From CAYTXJ01 sp965613025 (lineage in GTDB: Bacteria; Desulfobacterota; DSM-4660; Desulfatiglandales; JALVMZ01): DNA of 64,000 nucleotides. The DNA lies in NCBI GenBank assembly GCA_965613025.1, contig CBFDUE010000003.1:16141-80140 (forward strand), in the 5' to 3' direction. Within the stretch, counting starts at the first letter, position 1. The number at the start of each line of letters is the position of its first letter. Both the position numbers and the translations under genes were made by a program. The notes beneath the pieces were generated by a model. It had not been told where the DNA came from, did not search any database, and saw nothing but the letters and a program-made list of their open reading frames with translations. Positions 1 to 9,191 of this stretch are shown here, piece by piece.

Positions 1-606
1 TCCGGTATCAATCTTGCCTTACATGACCTTAAAATTAGGGGTGGAGGTAATATCCTGGGTTTTAATCAGTCTGGACATATATATTCTATAGGATATGAGC
101 TTTACCTTAAATATATAAGAAAGGCCATTGCTGAACTTAAAGGGAAGGAGTGGATTGAAGATATAGACCCTGAAATCTCCATTAAGATTCCGGCATATCT
201 ACCATCTGAATATGTTCCTGATATGGATCTCAGGTTGTCATTGTATAGAAGACTATCCTCAGTGGAGGATCATAAAGAGTTAAATAGACTTAGAGAAGAG
301 ATAAAAGATAGATTTGGAAGACCTCCCATAGAGGCTCTGAATCTCTTTGATATCATATATCTTAGAGTGGGGCTTAAGAGATTAAGGGTGCTTAAGATGA
401 ATATGGATCTTAAAGGGGTCATGCTAAGATTTTCAAAAGATACCATATTATCACCTAAAAAGCTCATAGAGTCTTTTAAGTTAATGGGACTTAATATGAG
501 ATTTTTAAGGGATGACACCTTATATATTAATAAAAACAGCAGGGATATTAAAGAGAGCCTTGAATATGGAAAGGAACTCATTGATCAATTACTTTCCCTG
601 ATATAA
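1..606 (+). CDS. mfd: Transcription-repair coupling factor Mfd, C-terminal part (5' end outside window)
   Basis: The frame is open from the first base and encodes the last 201 residues of Mfd, the ATP-driven translocase that removes stalled RNA polymerase and recruits UvrA. The first 20 residues match the end of the helicase/translocase module (DLKIRGGGNILGFNQSGHI). They are followed by the C-terminal TRCF domain with the typical DMDLRLSLYRRL and DRFGRPP segments. The gene ends 76 bp before the surA-like gene. Family assignment is firm; the N-terminal two thirds are not visible. Confidence 0.93.
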   Translation, partial: SGINLALHDLKIRGGGNILGFNQSGHIYSIGYELYLKYIRKAIAELKGKEWIEDIDPEISIKIPAYLPSEYVPDMDLRLSLYRRLSSVEDHKELNRLREEIKDRFGRPPIEALNLFDIIYLRVGLKRLRVLKMNMDLKGVMLRFSKDTILSPKKLIESFKLMGLNMRFLRDDTLYINKNSRDIKESLEYGKELIDQLLSLI

Positions 607-682
607 AGATACCTTAGAAATAACTTTAAAATGGGATTCTATGATGTTAAATTAGATAGATAAAAAATAATAAGGAGAGTAT

Positions 683-1642
683 ATGAAAAGGACTGCACTA
701 CTTATATCCCTATTTTTTCTGATCCTTCCTCTATCCTTAGCATATTCAGAAGTGATCAACAGGATTGTTGCCTTTGTAAATGATGATATTATAACCCTAT
801 ATGAGTTAGAAGACAGGATAAGACAGGTTACCGGATATTTCCCTACAAAACTTAAAGACATGGATAAACAGGCCTATATTAATGCCAGAAAGATGGTTTT
901 AGAGGAGATGATAAATGAAAAGCTCACCGAACAGAAGATAGAAGAGCTGGGAATAGAGGTAAGAGATTCAGAGATAGATGATGCTATTGAAAGGATCAAA
1001 CAGATAAATGGATGGACTCAGGAAGATCTCCTTGAAAGGCTAAAAGAGGAGAGGATAAGTTACGGTAAATATAGGCAGAGGATTAAAGAGGATCTCAAAA
1101 AGGTAAAGCTTATAAATAGGGAGGTAAAATCAAAGATCCTTATTAAGGATAGTCAGGTAGAGAAGTATTATAGAGAACATAGAGATGAATTTATGGAAGA
1201 GGAAGAGGTGGAGCTGGCATGTATCTTTTTATTCCCTAAATCAAAAGAGGAAGGAGAGTTAAAAGATCTTAAGGAAAAGGCCTGGGCCATCTATAAGGAG
1301 ATAAAAGAAGGAGAGGATTTTGGTAAGATGGCAAAGAGATATTCAATGGGGCCAGGTGCAGAGGATGGCGGAAAAATAGGCAGCTTCAAGGTCTTTCACC
1401 TTGACCCTGTGCTTAAAAAGGCAATTGAAGGTCTTCCTAAAGGAGAAATCACTGAACCTATTGTAACGGAGCAGGGTATTAGGATTATTAAGGTGCTAAA
1501 CAGGACAGGTGGTCAGATAAAGGGATTATCAGATGTAAGAGATAAGATAATGGATATCCTCTATAGGGATGAAGTAAAGCGAAGATATAACAGATGGATT
1601 GAAGAAGTGAAGAAGAGATCCTATATAAAAGTGGTATTTTAA
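683..1642 (+). CDS. SurA-like periplasmic peptidyl-prolyl isomerase/chaperone
   Basis: 319 aa with an N-terminal signal peptide (about residues 1-20, hydrophobic LLISLFFLILPLSLAYS). A SurA N-terminal chaperone domain follows (about 22-160), then one parvulin rotamase domain (about 175-272; GAEDGGKIGSF, LPKGEITEPI). Such proteins assist outer-membrane protein folding in the periplasm. E. coli SurA has two parvulin domains; this one has a single domain, as in many deltaproteobacterial SurA-like proteins. An AAGGAG ribosome site precedes the ATG. The next gene starts 13 bp downstream, suggesting an operon with the RodZ-like gene and tyrS. Confidence 0.88.
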   Translation: MKRTALLISLFFLILPLSLAYSEVINRIVAFVNDDIITLYELEDRIRQVTGYFPTKLKDMDKQAYINARKMVLEEMINEKLTEQKIEELGIEVRDSEIDDAIERIKQINGWTQEDLLERLKEERISYGKYRQRIKEDLKKVKLINREVKSKILIKDSQVEKYYREHRDEFMEEEEVELACIFLFPKSKEEGELKDLKEKAWAIYKEIKEGEDFGKMAKRYSMGPGAEDGGKIGSFKVFHLDPVLKKAIEGLPKGEITEPIVTEQGIRIIKVLNRTGGQIKGLSDVRDKIMDILYRDEVKRRYNRWIEEVKKRSYIKVVF

Positions 1643-1655
1643 GAAGAAAAGAGCT

Positions 1656-2468
1656 ATGGAACAGAGCAAGAGCACTGAAGATAGTAAAGAACAGGGCTTG
1701 GGAAGATATCTCAGGAGGGAGCGGGAAAACAGGGGCTATAGTATAGAAAAATTGGCCTCCATTACAAGACTTAGGCCTGAGATAATTAAGGCGATAGAGA
1801 AAGAGGAATGGGATAAGATGCCCGCTCCTGTCTTTGTAAGAGGATTTATTAGATCATATATTCAGGCATTAGGTCTTGATAAGGAAAAGATCTTTCAGAG
1901 ATTTAAGTATATTCCAAAAGTAGAGGCAGAGGCTCCTGAGATCTTAATGCCAAAACAGGAAGGCATCTCTAAAAGATTCTTCATCTATGGTTCAATTATA
2001 ATAATCTTTATATCTTTGATCTCTATAATTACAATTAAAAAGGTGAAAAATACCTATAGTCCCATTACCCCTTCTATTACCATTCCTTCACAGGACAGGG
2101 GAGCCCTAAAAAGATCTGTTCCTACCAGAGAGGTGAAGGATTCAAAAGTGGGTCATATCCAAAAGGTTGAAAAAGAGAGACAGATAAAGGCGAGCCCAGA
2201 GTCCACTTTTAAACACACCCTCATCTGTAAAGCAAAGGATAGATGCTGGCTCAGCATCTCCATTGATGGTTTAAAAAATAAGGAACTATTGCTTGAGCCG
2301 GGAGACTCTATAAGATGGGGCTTTAACGATAGGATAGATCTGATAATAGGAAATGCAGGTGGAGTTGAGCTTGAATATGATGGGGATAGGATCCTTAAGC
2401 TTGGTAAGAAGGGTGAGGTAAAGAGGATCTCTATTCCCAATGATCTTAAAGAGGTCAAAAACAGATAG
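1656..2468 (+). CDS. RodZ-like cytoskeletal/cell-shape protein (HTH-TM-DUF4115)
   Basis: 270 aa. An N-terminal Cro/C1-type helix-turn-helix of the HTH_25 family lies at about 15-85 (RRERENRGYSIEKLASITRL). A single transmembrane helix follows at about 107-127 (FIYGSIIIIFISLISIITI), then a linker, then a C-terminal beta domain of the DUF4115 type (about 185-262; KAKDRCWLSISIDG). This order is that of RodZ, which couples MreB filaments to the elongation machinery. The HTH in this family binds MreB rather than DNA. It lies between a SurA-like gene and tyrS with short spacers. Confidence 0.85.
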   Translation: MEQSKSTEDSKEQGLGRYLRRERENRGYSIEKLASITRLRPEIIKAIEKEEWDKMPAPVFVRGFIRSYIQALGLDKEKIFQRFKYIPKVEAEAPEILMPKQEGISKRFFIYGSIIIIFISLISIITIKKVKNTYSPITPSITIPSQDRGALKRSVPTREVKDSKVGHIQKVEKERQIKASPESTFKHTLICKAKDRCWLSISIDGLKNKELLLEPGDSIRWGFNDRIDLIIGNAGGVELEYDGDRILKLGKKGEVKRISIPNDLKEVKNR

Positions 2469-2482
2469 ATGGGGAGGGAGGT

Positions 2483-3724
2483 GTGCAGGATATAATTGAT
2501 ATCTTTGAAGAGAGAGGTTTTGTTGAACAGATAACTGATAGAGAAGGGCTTAAGAGATTAGCTGAGGATACCATCACATGCTATATCGGATTTGATCCCA
2601 CTGCCAAGAGTCTTCATGTGGGAAACCTCATACCCATAATGGCTCTCTCTCATATGCAGAGGCAGGGACATCGGCCTATTGTGGTTATGGGAGGTGGAAC
2701 AGCCCTTGTGGGAGATCCCAGTGGAAAGACAGAGGCACGACCCATAATGAGCAGAGAGGAGATTGAAGAAAATGCAGAGAGGCTCAAAGTGCAATTTAAA
2801 AAATTTTTGGACTTTTCAGAAGGAAGGGCCATTATGGTCAATAATGCAGATTGGCTGGTTGAGCTTAAATACATTGATTTTTTAAGGGAGATTGGAAGAC
2901 ATTTCAGTGTAAATAGAATGCTTTCCGCTGAAAGCTATAAGATAAGGCTAAAGACAGGCCTTAGTTTTATAGAATTTAATTACATGCTACTTCAGGCATA
3001 TGATTTTTGGTACCTGTTCAAACATTACAATTGCAGGCTTCAGATGGGGGGAAATGATCAGTGGGGAAATATAGTTGCTGGCATTGAGCTTACAAGGAGA
3101 CTTGAAGGTGAGACCATATATGGACTTACATTTCCCCTAATTACTACTTCAAGTGGTATGAAGATGGGTAAGACACATAAAGGGGCTGTATGGTTAGACC
3201 CGAAGCTGACCTCTCCATATGAATATTATCAATACTGGATAAATCAGGATGACAGGGATGTGGAAAGATTCCTGGCATTATTTACCTTTCTGCCTATGGA
3301 TGAGGTAAGAAGGCTCGGTGCCTTAAAAGATGAGGCTATTAGAGAGGCAAAGGAGATATTGGCATATGAGGCTACAAAGATATGTCATGGAGAGGAAGAG
3401 GCTAAGAGGGCAAGAGAGGCCTCTAAGATCCTGTTTTCTAAATCATCTCCCAAAGAGGCCCCTGATACCATTCCCACAGTATTACTTCCCTATAGCGAGA
3501 TAGAAGAAGGTATCCCTGCCTATATCCTATTCCACAGAGCTGGACTATGCAGTAGCAGAAGTGAGGCAAGAAGATTAATAGGTCAAGGAGGAGGATATAT
3601 AAATAATAAGGGTGTTGAGAGTTTTGATCAGATTATTGATTTAAGTTATCTAAAAGATGACTATATACTTTTGAAGGCGGGAAAAAAGAGATTTGTGAAG
3701 GTAAAGATTAAGAGAGATACATAA
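2483..3724 (+). CDS. tyrS: Tyrosyl-tRNA synthetase
   Basis: 413 aa class I aminoacyl-tRNA synthetase that charges tRNA-Tyr. The HIGH-like motif is HVGN (about 46-49). The KMSKS-like loop is KMGKT followed by HKGAVWLD (about 230). The C-terminal 65 residues form an S4 RNA-binding domain (LCSSRSEARRLIGQGG). It starts at GTG, preceded by GGGAGGGAGG, which acts as the Shine-Dalgarno; no ATG fits better. The stop codon shares a base with the rpoH start (TAATG), implying translational coupling. Confidence 0.96.
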   Translation: MQDIIDIFEERGFVEQITDREGLKRLAEDTITCYIGFDPTAKSLHVGNLIPIMALSHMQRQGHRPIVVMGGGTALVGDPSGKTEARPIMSREEIEENAERLKVQFKKFLDFSEGRAIMVNNADWLVELKYIDFLREIGRHFSVNRMLSAESYKIRLKTGLSFIEFNYMLLQAYDFWYLFKHYNCRLQMGGNDQWGNIVAGIELTRRLEGETIYGLTFPLITTSSGMKMGKTHKGAVWLDPKLTSPYEYYQYWINQDDRDVERFLALFTFLPMDEVRRLGALKDEAIREAKEILAYEATKICHGEEEAKRAREASKILFSKSSPKEAPDTIPTVLLPYSEIEEGIPAYILFHRAGLCSSRSEARRLIGQGGGYINNKGVESFDQIIDLSYLKDDYILLKAGKKRFVKVKIKRDT

Positions 3725-4692
3725 TGAAAAATTCTCCACAATTAAAAGAAGAGGTAGAATTTACTGAGCCTCTCCCATCGGAGGAGAAGATAGATCTTCT
3801 TCCAGTCGCAGAGATAGGGGAAAAGGGTGTTGTTCCCTATGATCCTCTTCAGCTATATCTACTGGAGATCAAAAAGTTTAAACTTTTAAGCAGGGAAGAA
3901 GAGATTGAACTTGCAAGGAGAGTCAGAGAGCATAATGATAAGATGGCCGCATATAGATTAATTACTGCTAACCTAAGATTGGTTGTTAAGATAGCAATGG
4001 ATTTTTATAGATACTGGAATAGAAGCCTTATGGATCTTATCCAAGAGGGTAATGTGGGTCTGATTCAGGCAGTAAAGAAGTTTGATCCATATAAGGGAAT
4101 AAAATTTTCCTATTACGCATCCTTTTGGATAAAGGCATATATACTGAAATTTATTATGGAAAATTGGAAACTTGTTAAGATTGGCACCACTCAGACCCAG
4201 AGGAAGCTCTTCTTTAACCTTGCAAAAGAAAGGGAGAAGCTGATGGCTCAGGGATTCATCCCTGAACCCAAGCTCCTGGCAGAGAGATTGGAGGTTAAAG
4301 AAAAGGATGTGGAGGAGATGACTCAGAGGATGGGTGGAGGGGAGATCTCCTTAGACTCACCCATTGGAGATAATGGCAGAGAGATGTTAGGATCGCTATT
4401 GCCCGATAAAGGGCCTCCACCAGATGAGCTAATCGGGCAAAAGGAGGACAGAGAACTACTTTTAAAGAAGCTTGAAGAATTTAAGAGACATTTAAAGGGA
4501 AAGGAGCTGGATATATTTGAAAATAGGATTATGGCAGAAAAGCCCCTGACCCTTCAGCAATTGGGCGATAAATACAATATATCCAGAGAAAGGGTCAGGC
4601 AGATTCAGGAAAAGATTATAGGCAAGATAAAAGAGTTTTTAAAGAAAGAGATTCCAGATTTTGAAGAGAGATATTCAGACTTTTTGAAATGA
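3724..4692 (+). CDS. rpoH: RNA polymerase sigma factor RpoH (sigma-32 family)
   Basis: 322 aa sigma-70 family protein. Region 1.2 (YDPLQLYLLEIKKFKLLS) is followed by region 2 (TANLRLVVKIAMDFYRYW, DLIQEGNVGLIQAVKKFDP). A QTQRKLFFNLAKE segment matches the RpoH box that distinguishes sigma-32 from housekeeping sigma. Region 4 with a helix-turn-helix (LQQLGDKYNISRERVRQIQE) closes the protein. In this family it directs heat-shock transcription. It overlaps tyrS by 1 bp and the TPR lipoprotein gene by 4 bp. The first 30 residues are acidic and not conserved. Confidence 0.92.
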   Translation: MKNSPQLKEEVEFTEPLPSEEKIDLLPVAEIGEKGVVPYDPLQLYLLEIKKFKLLSREEEIELARRVREHNDKMAAYRLITANLRLVVKIAMDFYRYWNRSLMDLIQEGNVGLIQAVKKFDPYKGIKFSYYASFWIKAYILKFIMENWKLVKIGTTQTQRKLFFNLAKEREKLMAQGFIPEPKLLAERLEVKEKDVEEMTQRMGGGEISLDSPIGDNGREMLGSLLPDKGPPPDELIGQKEDRELLLKKLEEFKRHLKGKELDIFENRIMAEKPLTLQQLGDKYNISRERVRQIQEKIIGKIKEFLKKEIPDFEERYSDFLK

Positions 4693-6428
4693 TGAAGATA
4701 AGAATTCCTATCCTATGTATTCTCTATATTGTATTTCTATCATGTGCATCCACTTGTCCAGTGGTAAAAGAAGATCTTTCTAAAAGTAATGACGAAATTC
4801 AAAAAGGAAATGCTACCGCTGAGCCGGAGAAAGATCCAAAACAGATAGCATATGCCAAATTCCTCCTGTCTTCATTCTATATCAATAAAGGGGAATATAA
4901 AAAGGCAGAACAATATCTTAATGATGCATTACGATCTGATCCCGACTCTGCTTATCTGAATACAAAGATGGCTCTGCTTTTAAAGGAGATGGGAAGGCTG
5001 GATGAGGCTGAGCTCTATGCCAAGAGATCTATGGAGTTAGATTCCCAAAATCTGAATTCCCTATTGGTCTTGGCAGAGATACTGAGGAGGAAAGGTCAGG
5101 AGAAAAGGGCGTTTGAAGTCTATGAAAAGGCTATAAAGCTGGACCCTCAGAACAGAAACTTAAGGATATTGCTCTGCAATTACTATCTGAGGAAGAGAGA
5201 ATTTAAGAAGGCACTTAACCATGCCAAGAATCTTTTAGATATCGCACCCCAACTTCCCATCACACACTACTATTGGGGAAGGATACAGTTCCATATGGGT
5301 AATTATAAGAAGGCTGAAGAAGGCTATAAAAAGGCCATTGAATTAAAGGAGGATATGGTTCCTGCACTTTTTGATCTGGGCACTCTCTATCAGGTAAAGG
5401 GAATGTATAAGAAGGCAATTGATGTATATGAGAGATTCATAAGGAGGTTTCCATCTAATATAGAGGTGCGAAAGAGGTTAGTAAATCTCTATATGAGTAT
5501 AAATAAAAGGCAGGATGCCGAAAGACATCTAAAAGAGATGGAAAAGAAGATTAAGGAGGGAGACAAAAAGGGCTCTGAGCTTGCGCTCCTCTATATCAGA
5601 TATGGTAGGATTGATAGGGGCATAAAAATACTTAAGGCCATTCTCAATAGATGGCCTAAGTATAATAAGGCACTATATTATCTTGGTTTAGCATATGAAG
5701 AAAAGGATGAGTATGAAAAGGCACTTAATAATCTTAAAAAGATCGGCAAAGATTCTCCCTTATATGAAGATTCCAGGATCCATATGGTCTATGTGCTATC
5801 AAGACTTAAAAGATTTGATGAGGCAATAGAGATTATTGAAAATGCAAAGAGATATAAGAAGAGCAGAGACTTTGATATAATGCTTGCTGAAATCTATGAA
5901 GAAAAGAAAGATTACCAGAAATCCCTTGAGATATTAAATGGCCTTTTAAAAGATAATAGTCAAGACGTGGAGCTTATCTACAGGATAGGCATAGTTTATG
6001 ATAAGATGGGGAAAAAAGAAGAATCTATAAGGACTATGGAAAAGATCCTCTCTATTGACCCAGATCATGCTGATGCCTTAAACTATATAGGCTATACCTA
6101 TGCAGAGATGGGGATAAGGCTTGATGAAGCACTCAAACTTATAGAAAAGGCCTTAAAGATAAAACCGAACAGTGGATATATAGTTGATAGCTTGGGTTGG
6201 ATCTATTTCAAGAAAGGACAATATGATAGGGCATTGGAACTGATTAAAAAGGCCCTATCTCTTACACCCAATGATCCTACCATAATAGAGCACTTAGGCG
6301 ATATATATATAAAAAGGAGGAGATATAAAAAGGCTCTGGAGCTATATCAAAGGGCTATTGAACTGAATCATCCTGACAAAGAAAAGATAAGAGACAAGAT
6401 TAGGAGAATAAAGGAATTTATTAAATGA
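4689..6428 (+). CDS. TPR-repeat outer-membrane lipoprotein
   Basis: 579 aa. A lipoprotein signal peptide ends in the lipobox FLSC (about residue 19), so the mature protein should be lipid-anchored. The rest is a chain of about a dozen tetratricopeptide repeats, for example AYLNTKMALLLKEMGRLDEA and NALNYIGYTYAEMG-like units. A second ATG directly follows the first and could also be used. It overlaps rpoH by 4 bp and the downstream lipoprotein gene by 4 bp (ATGA). The TPR suggests a protein-interaction scaffold; the partner is unknown. Confidence 0.85.
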   Translation: MMKIRIPILCILYIVFLSCASTCPVVKEDLSKSNDEIQKGNATAEPEKDPKQIAYAKFLLSSFYINKGEYKKAEQYLNDALRSDPDSAYLNTKMALLLKEMGRLDEAELYAKRSMELDSQNLNSLLVLAEILRRKGQEKRAFEVYEKAIKLDPQNRNLRILLCNYYLRKREFKKALNHAKNLLDIAPQLPITHYYWGRIQFHMGNYKKAEEGYKKAIELKEDMVPALFDLGTLYQVKGMYKKAIDVYERFIRRFPSNIEVRKRLVNLYMSINKRQDAERHLKEMEKKIKEGDKKGSELALLYIRYGRIDRGIKILKAILNRWPKYNKALYYLGLAYEEKDEYEKALNNLKKIGKDSPLYEDSRIHMVYVLSRLKRFDEAIEIIENAKRYKKSRDFDIMLAEIYEEKKDYQKSLEILNGLLKDNSQDVELIYRIGIVYDKMGKKEESIRTMEKILSIDPDHADALNYIGYTYAEMGIRLDEALKLIEKALKIKPNSGYIVDSLGWIYFKKGQYDRALELIKKALSLTPNDPTIIEHLGDIYIKRRRYKKALELYQRAIELNHPDKEKIRDKIRRIKEFIK

Positions 6429-7197
6429 CCATATTAGATAGAGAAAGACATATCTTAATTATTATAATCTTTTTTTTTACCTGTTTGGATGTGCAATTAG
6501 GCCAGGCTATAGGGTTTCAGAAATTAAATTCAGAGATACTATTAATCTTTTAAGGAAACAAGGGGAATGTGTCTACTCTATATATGGCTCCTTTACATGT
6601 GAGATATATAGTTGGCCATATGAAGGCAGGTTTAATGTATTTTACGTGCTTTCAAAAGGGCCATTCCGATTAAAGATGGAGATCAATGCTGTTTCTGGAA
6701 TGCCCCTCTATCATATCCTTATAAAAGACAGGAGAGTCCATATAATCTCCTTTATTCAAGATTCCTACTACCGTGGTAGGGCTAAGGATATTACAACACT
6801 ATTTCCTTTTATGATTGATGAAAAGGTTATATGGTATCTACTAAGGGCCTTTCCAGCCTTATGGCATCACAATAGCACTATACTTAAAGATGGGCTGATA
6901 TATATTCTCAATGATAAAGAAGAGATAGAGGGAAGATTGAGATTGTTAGATAAAGGCATGGAGTGCGATTTTCCGACTAAGGGCCTGAAGATGAGATTTT
7001 TATCCATTGAAAGACTTAAAGAAGGAATCCTTTATGCAAAGGATATAGATATCATATCCACAGAGGGGAAAGGAAAGGCACTGATTCATCTTAAGAAAAT
7101 CGGATTTAATCCTACCCTTCCTACTGGTATCTTTAAGATATCTATCCCTCCAGATTTCAGAGAGGTTCCCATCGATGCCCTATCCTCCAATACTTGA
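6425..7197 (+). pseudogene. LolB/DUF4292-like outer-membrane lipoprotein, frame broken at a T9 tract
   Basis: The natural start is the ATG at 6425, overlapping the upstream stop (ATGA). It encodes a hydrophobic signal start (MTILDRERHILIIIIFFF) but runs into a stop at about 6560. The rest of the gene lies in another frame from about 6470. It begins with a perfect lipobox (LFGCAIRPG) and continues for about 240 residues to 7197. The switch falls exactly on nine consecutive Ts (6470-6478); one extra T fuses signal peptide and lipobox. The mature part resembles LolA/LolB-fold lipoproteins of the DUF4292 type (weak match). It may be a sequencing error, polymerase slippage, phase variation or a recent mutation. 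The 3' end overlaps moaA tail to tail by 18 bp. Confidence 0.75.
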
Positions 7198-8157
7198 CAT
7201 ATGTCTTGAACATCTCCTCGGATATATTATCCCCTTTTGAATAATCCTCTTCTTTTTTTCAATGGTATGTCTCAGAACCTCCACAAGCTCTTGATCGCTT
7301 TTTCCGTTTCTAAGCATGTATCTAAGATCCACCTCAGAGTCAGAAAAGAGGCAGCTCCTGAGGCCACCTTCGGCTGTAAGACGAAGCCTGTTACAGTTTT
7401 TACACTGATGTCCTGTCATGGTTTCGATAATTCCGATCTCTCCTATGGAATCTTTTATCTTAAATCGCCTTGCAGGACCAGAGTAAGGATCTGAAGGTAT
7501 CTCAATTAGTTTACCATATCCCTTTACCCTTTCCAAGATCTCTCTACCGGATATGAATCTTTTAGGATCCCACCTGTTGTTTTCTCCAATGGGCATAAAT
7601 TCTATAAATCTTATATGAAAAGGCCTTTTAAATGTAAGTGAGATAAAATCTTCCAATTCATCATCATTTAGCCCTTTCATTACCACTGTATTTATCTTTA
7701 CCGGATCAAATCCCTGATCTAACGCCTCTTCAATCCCTTCCCAGACATCACGGAAGTGGTCTCTGCCTGTTATCTTCTTATATCTATCCGCTCTCAGGGT
7801 ATCTAAGCTTATATTAATTCTCTCTATACCACACCTTTTAATGTCCTTTGCAAATCTCTTAAGCAATACCCCATTGGTGGTAAGGGATATATCGACGAGT
7901 TCAGGAATCTCCCTTAATCTACATAGAAATCCTATAATCCCTCTTCTTAAAAGGGGCTCTCCACCAGTGAGCCTTACCTTTCTTATCCCCACCTGGATAG
8001 ATAGACGCACCACTCTTAGTAACTCTTCATAGGTCAATATCTCTGAATAAGGCACAAATCTTATTCCTTCCTGGGGGACACAATAGATACACCTCAGATT
8101 GCACCTATCTGTAATTGAGAGCCTAAGATAGTTTATCCTATGTTCATATTCTTTCAT
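7180..8157 (-). CDS. moaA: GTP 3',8-cyclase MoaA (molybdenum cofactor biosynthesis)
   Basis: 325 aa radical SAM enzyme for the first step of molybdopterin synthesis. The N-terminal SAM cluster motif is CNLRCIYC (about 18-25). The C-terminal second cluster motif is CKNCNRLRL plus a later Cys in GLRSCLF. The protein ends in SSIGG; a C-terminal Gly-Gly is required for catalysis in this family. It lies downstream of the HD-nuclease gene with a 4-bp overlap. It fits the mobB and two moeA genes elsewhere in the window. Confidence 0.95.
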   Translation of the reverse strand: MKEYEHRINYLRLSITDRCNLRCIYCVPQEGIRFVPYSEILTYEELLRVVRLSIQVGIRKVRLTGGEPLLRRGIIGFLCRLREIPELVDISLTTNGVLLKRFAKDIKRCGIERINISLDTLRADRYKKITGRDHFRDVWEGIEEALDQGFDPVKINTVVMKGLNDDELEDFISLTFKRPFHIRFIEFMPIGENNRWDPKRFISGREILERVKGYGKLIEIPSDPYSGPARRFKIKDSIGEIGIIETMTGHQCKNCNRLRLTAEGGLRSCLFSDSEVDLRYMLRNGKSDQELVEVLRHTIEKKKRIIQKGIIYPRRCSRHMSSIGG

Positions 8158-9191
8158 GTTCTATTAAAGAGATCTTCCTGCAATCTGAATCCGGTATCAT
8201 TCTTCAGGTCATCTTCATCTGGTATAATACCCTTTAAAAAGAATCTGTCATATACCCTGCTAAAACCTGTCCAGAGCCCTTCATTTCCATCTGTTTCAAA
8301 GAATCTGTATATACCATTTATCTTGGCATCTATCTCATCTACTAAATGGAGAACAACAGCTTCAAGTATTTTAGGCCTCTTTGGAGAGCCAAATTCATAT
8401 TCTCCGTGATGGCTAAGGATAAGATGTTTCAGTTTAAGTATGAGATCCTTAGGTATCTTATCAATATGTCTGATCTTTTCTTCCAACATGGAAATTCCCA
8501 ATATCAGGTGTCCCAATAGTCTTCCCTCATGGGTATAGTCAAAATGTAGATCATATTGATATTCCTTTATCTTTCCAATATCATGTAGAAATGCCCCACA
8601 CAACAGCAGTTCCCTATCTAAGAATGGATATAGCTCTGATATCTGGGTGCACATCTTCATAACATTTAGGGTATGCTCAAGCAGGCCACCAAGATATGGA
8701 TGATGAAGGTTTTTGCCCGCTGGTGCTCTTTTAAAAGAAGTCATAAAATCTGAGTCTTTGAGAAACTCATCTATAATGAATTGAAGATATGGATTTTTAA
8801 TCTGTCCTAAGATATCCTCTAATTCTTTCATCATCTGAGAGATATCTTGAGAGGTGCTTTCCAGAAATACAGATGGATCAATCTTCCCTTTATGGGGTCT
8901 TATCTCCTTTATGTTTAGTTGGATAGAGTCCTTAAAATATGTTACATATCCTTCAATATGGATAACATCCCCCTCTTTAAACTGGGCTGATAGTTCTTCC
9001 ACCCTATCCCATACCCTGGCCTCAATCTGACCTGTCTTATCAGAGAGGATCATGCTCAGATATGGGTCCCCCTTTTTTGTTAACATGGATCTCTTACTCT
9101 TGACCAGATAGGACTCCTTAACCCAGGTGTCAACCTTTATATCCCTTATCCAGATTCTGTAATTTTTATTGGTCTCTCTTTCAGTCATCAT
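8154..9191 (-). CDS. OB-fold/HD-domain 3'-5' exoribonuclease-like protein (YhaM family)
   Basis: About 345 aa. An N-terminal OB-fold nucleic-acid-binding domain (about 20-95; SDKTGQIEARVWDR) is followed by an HD phosphohydrolase domain. Its metal ligands are visible as HHPYLGGLLEHT and LLCGAFLHDIGKIKEY, plus a later HHGEYEFGSP. This architecture matches B. subtilis YhaM. The ATG at 9191 (or the next at 9188) overlaps the end of the aldolase gene. A longer start at 9209 has no ribosome site, so the shorter start is preferred. RNA as the substrate is inferred from the family. Confidence 0.82.
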   Translation of the reverse strand: MMTERETNKNYRIWIRDIKVDTWVKESYLVKSKRSMLTKKGDPYLSMILSDKTGQIEARVWDRVEELSAQFKEGDVIHIEGYVTYFKDSIQLNIKEIRPHKGKIDPSVFLESTSQDISQMMKELEDILGQIKNPYLQFIIDEFLKDSDFMTSFKRAPAGKNLHHPYLGGLLEHTLNVMKMCTQISELYPFLDRELLLCGAFLHDIGKIKEYQYDLHFDYTHEGRLLGHLILGISMLEEKIRHIDKIPKDLILKLKHLILSHHGEYEFGSPKRPKILEAVVLHLVDEIDAKINGIYRFFETDGNEGLWTGFSRVYDRFFLKGIIPDEDDLKNDTGFRLQEDLFNRT

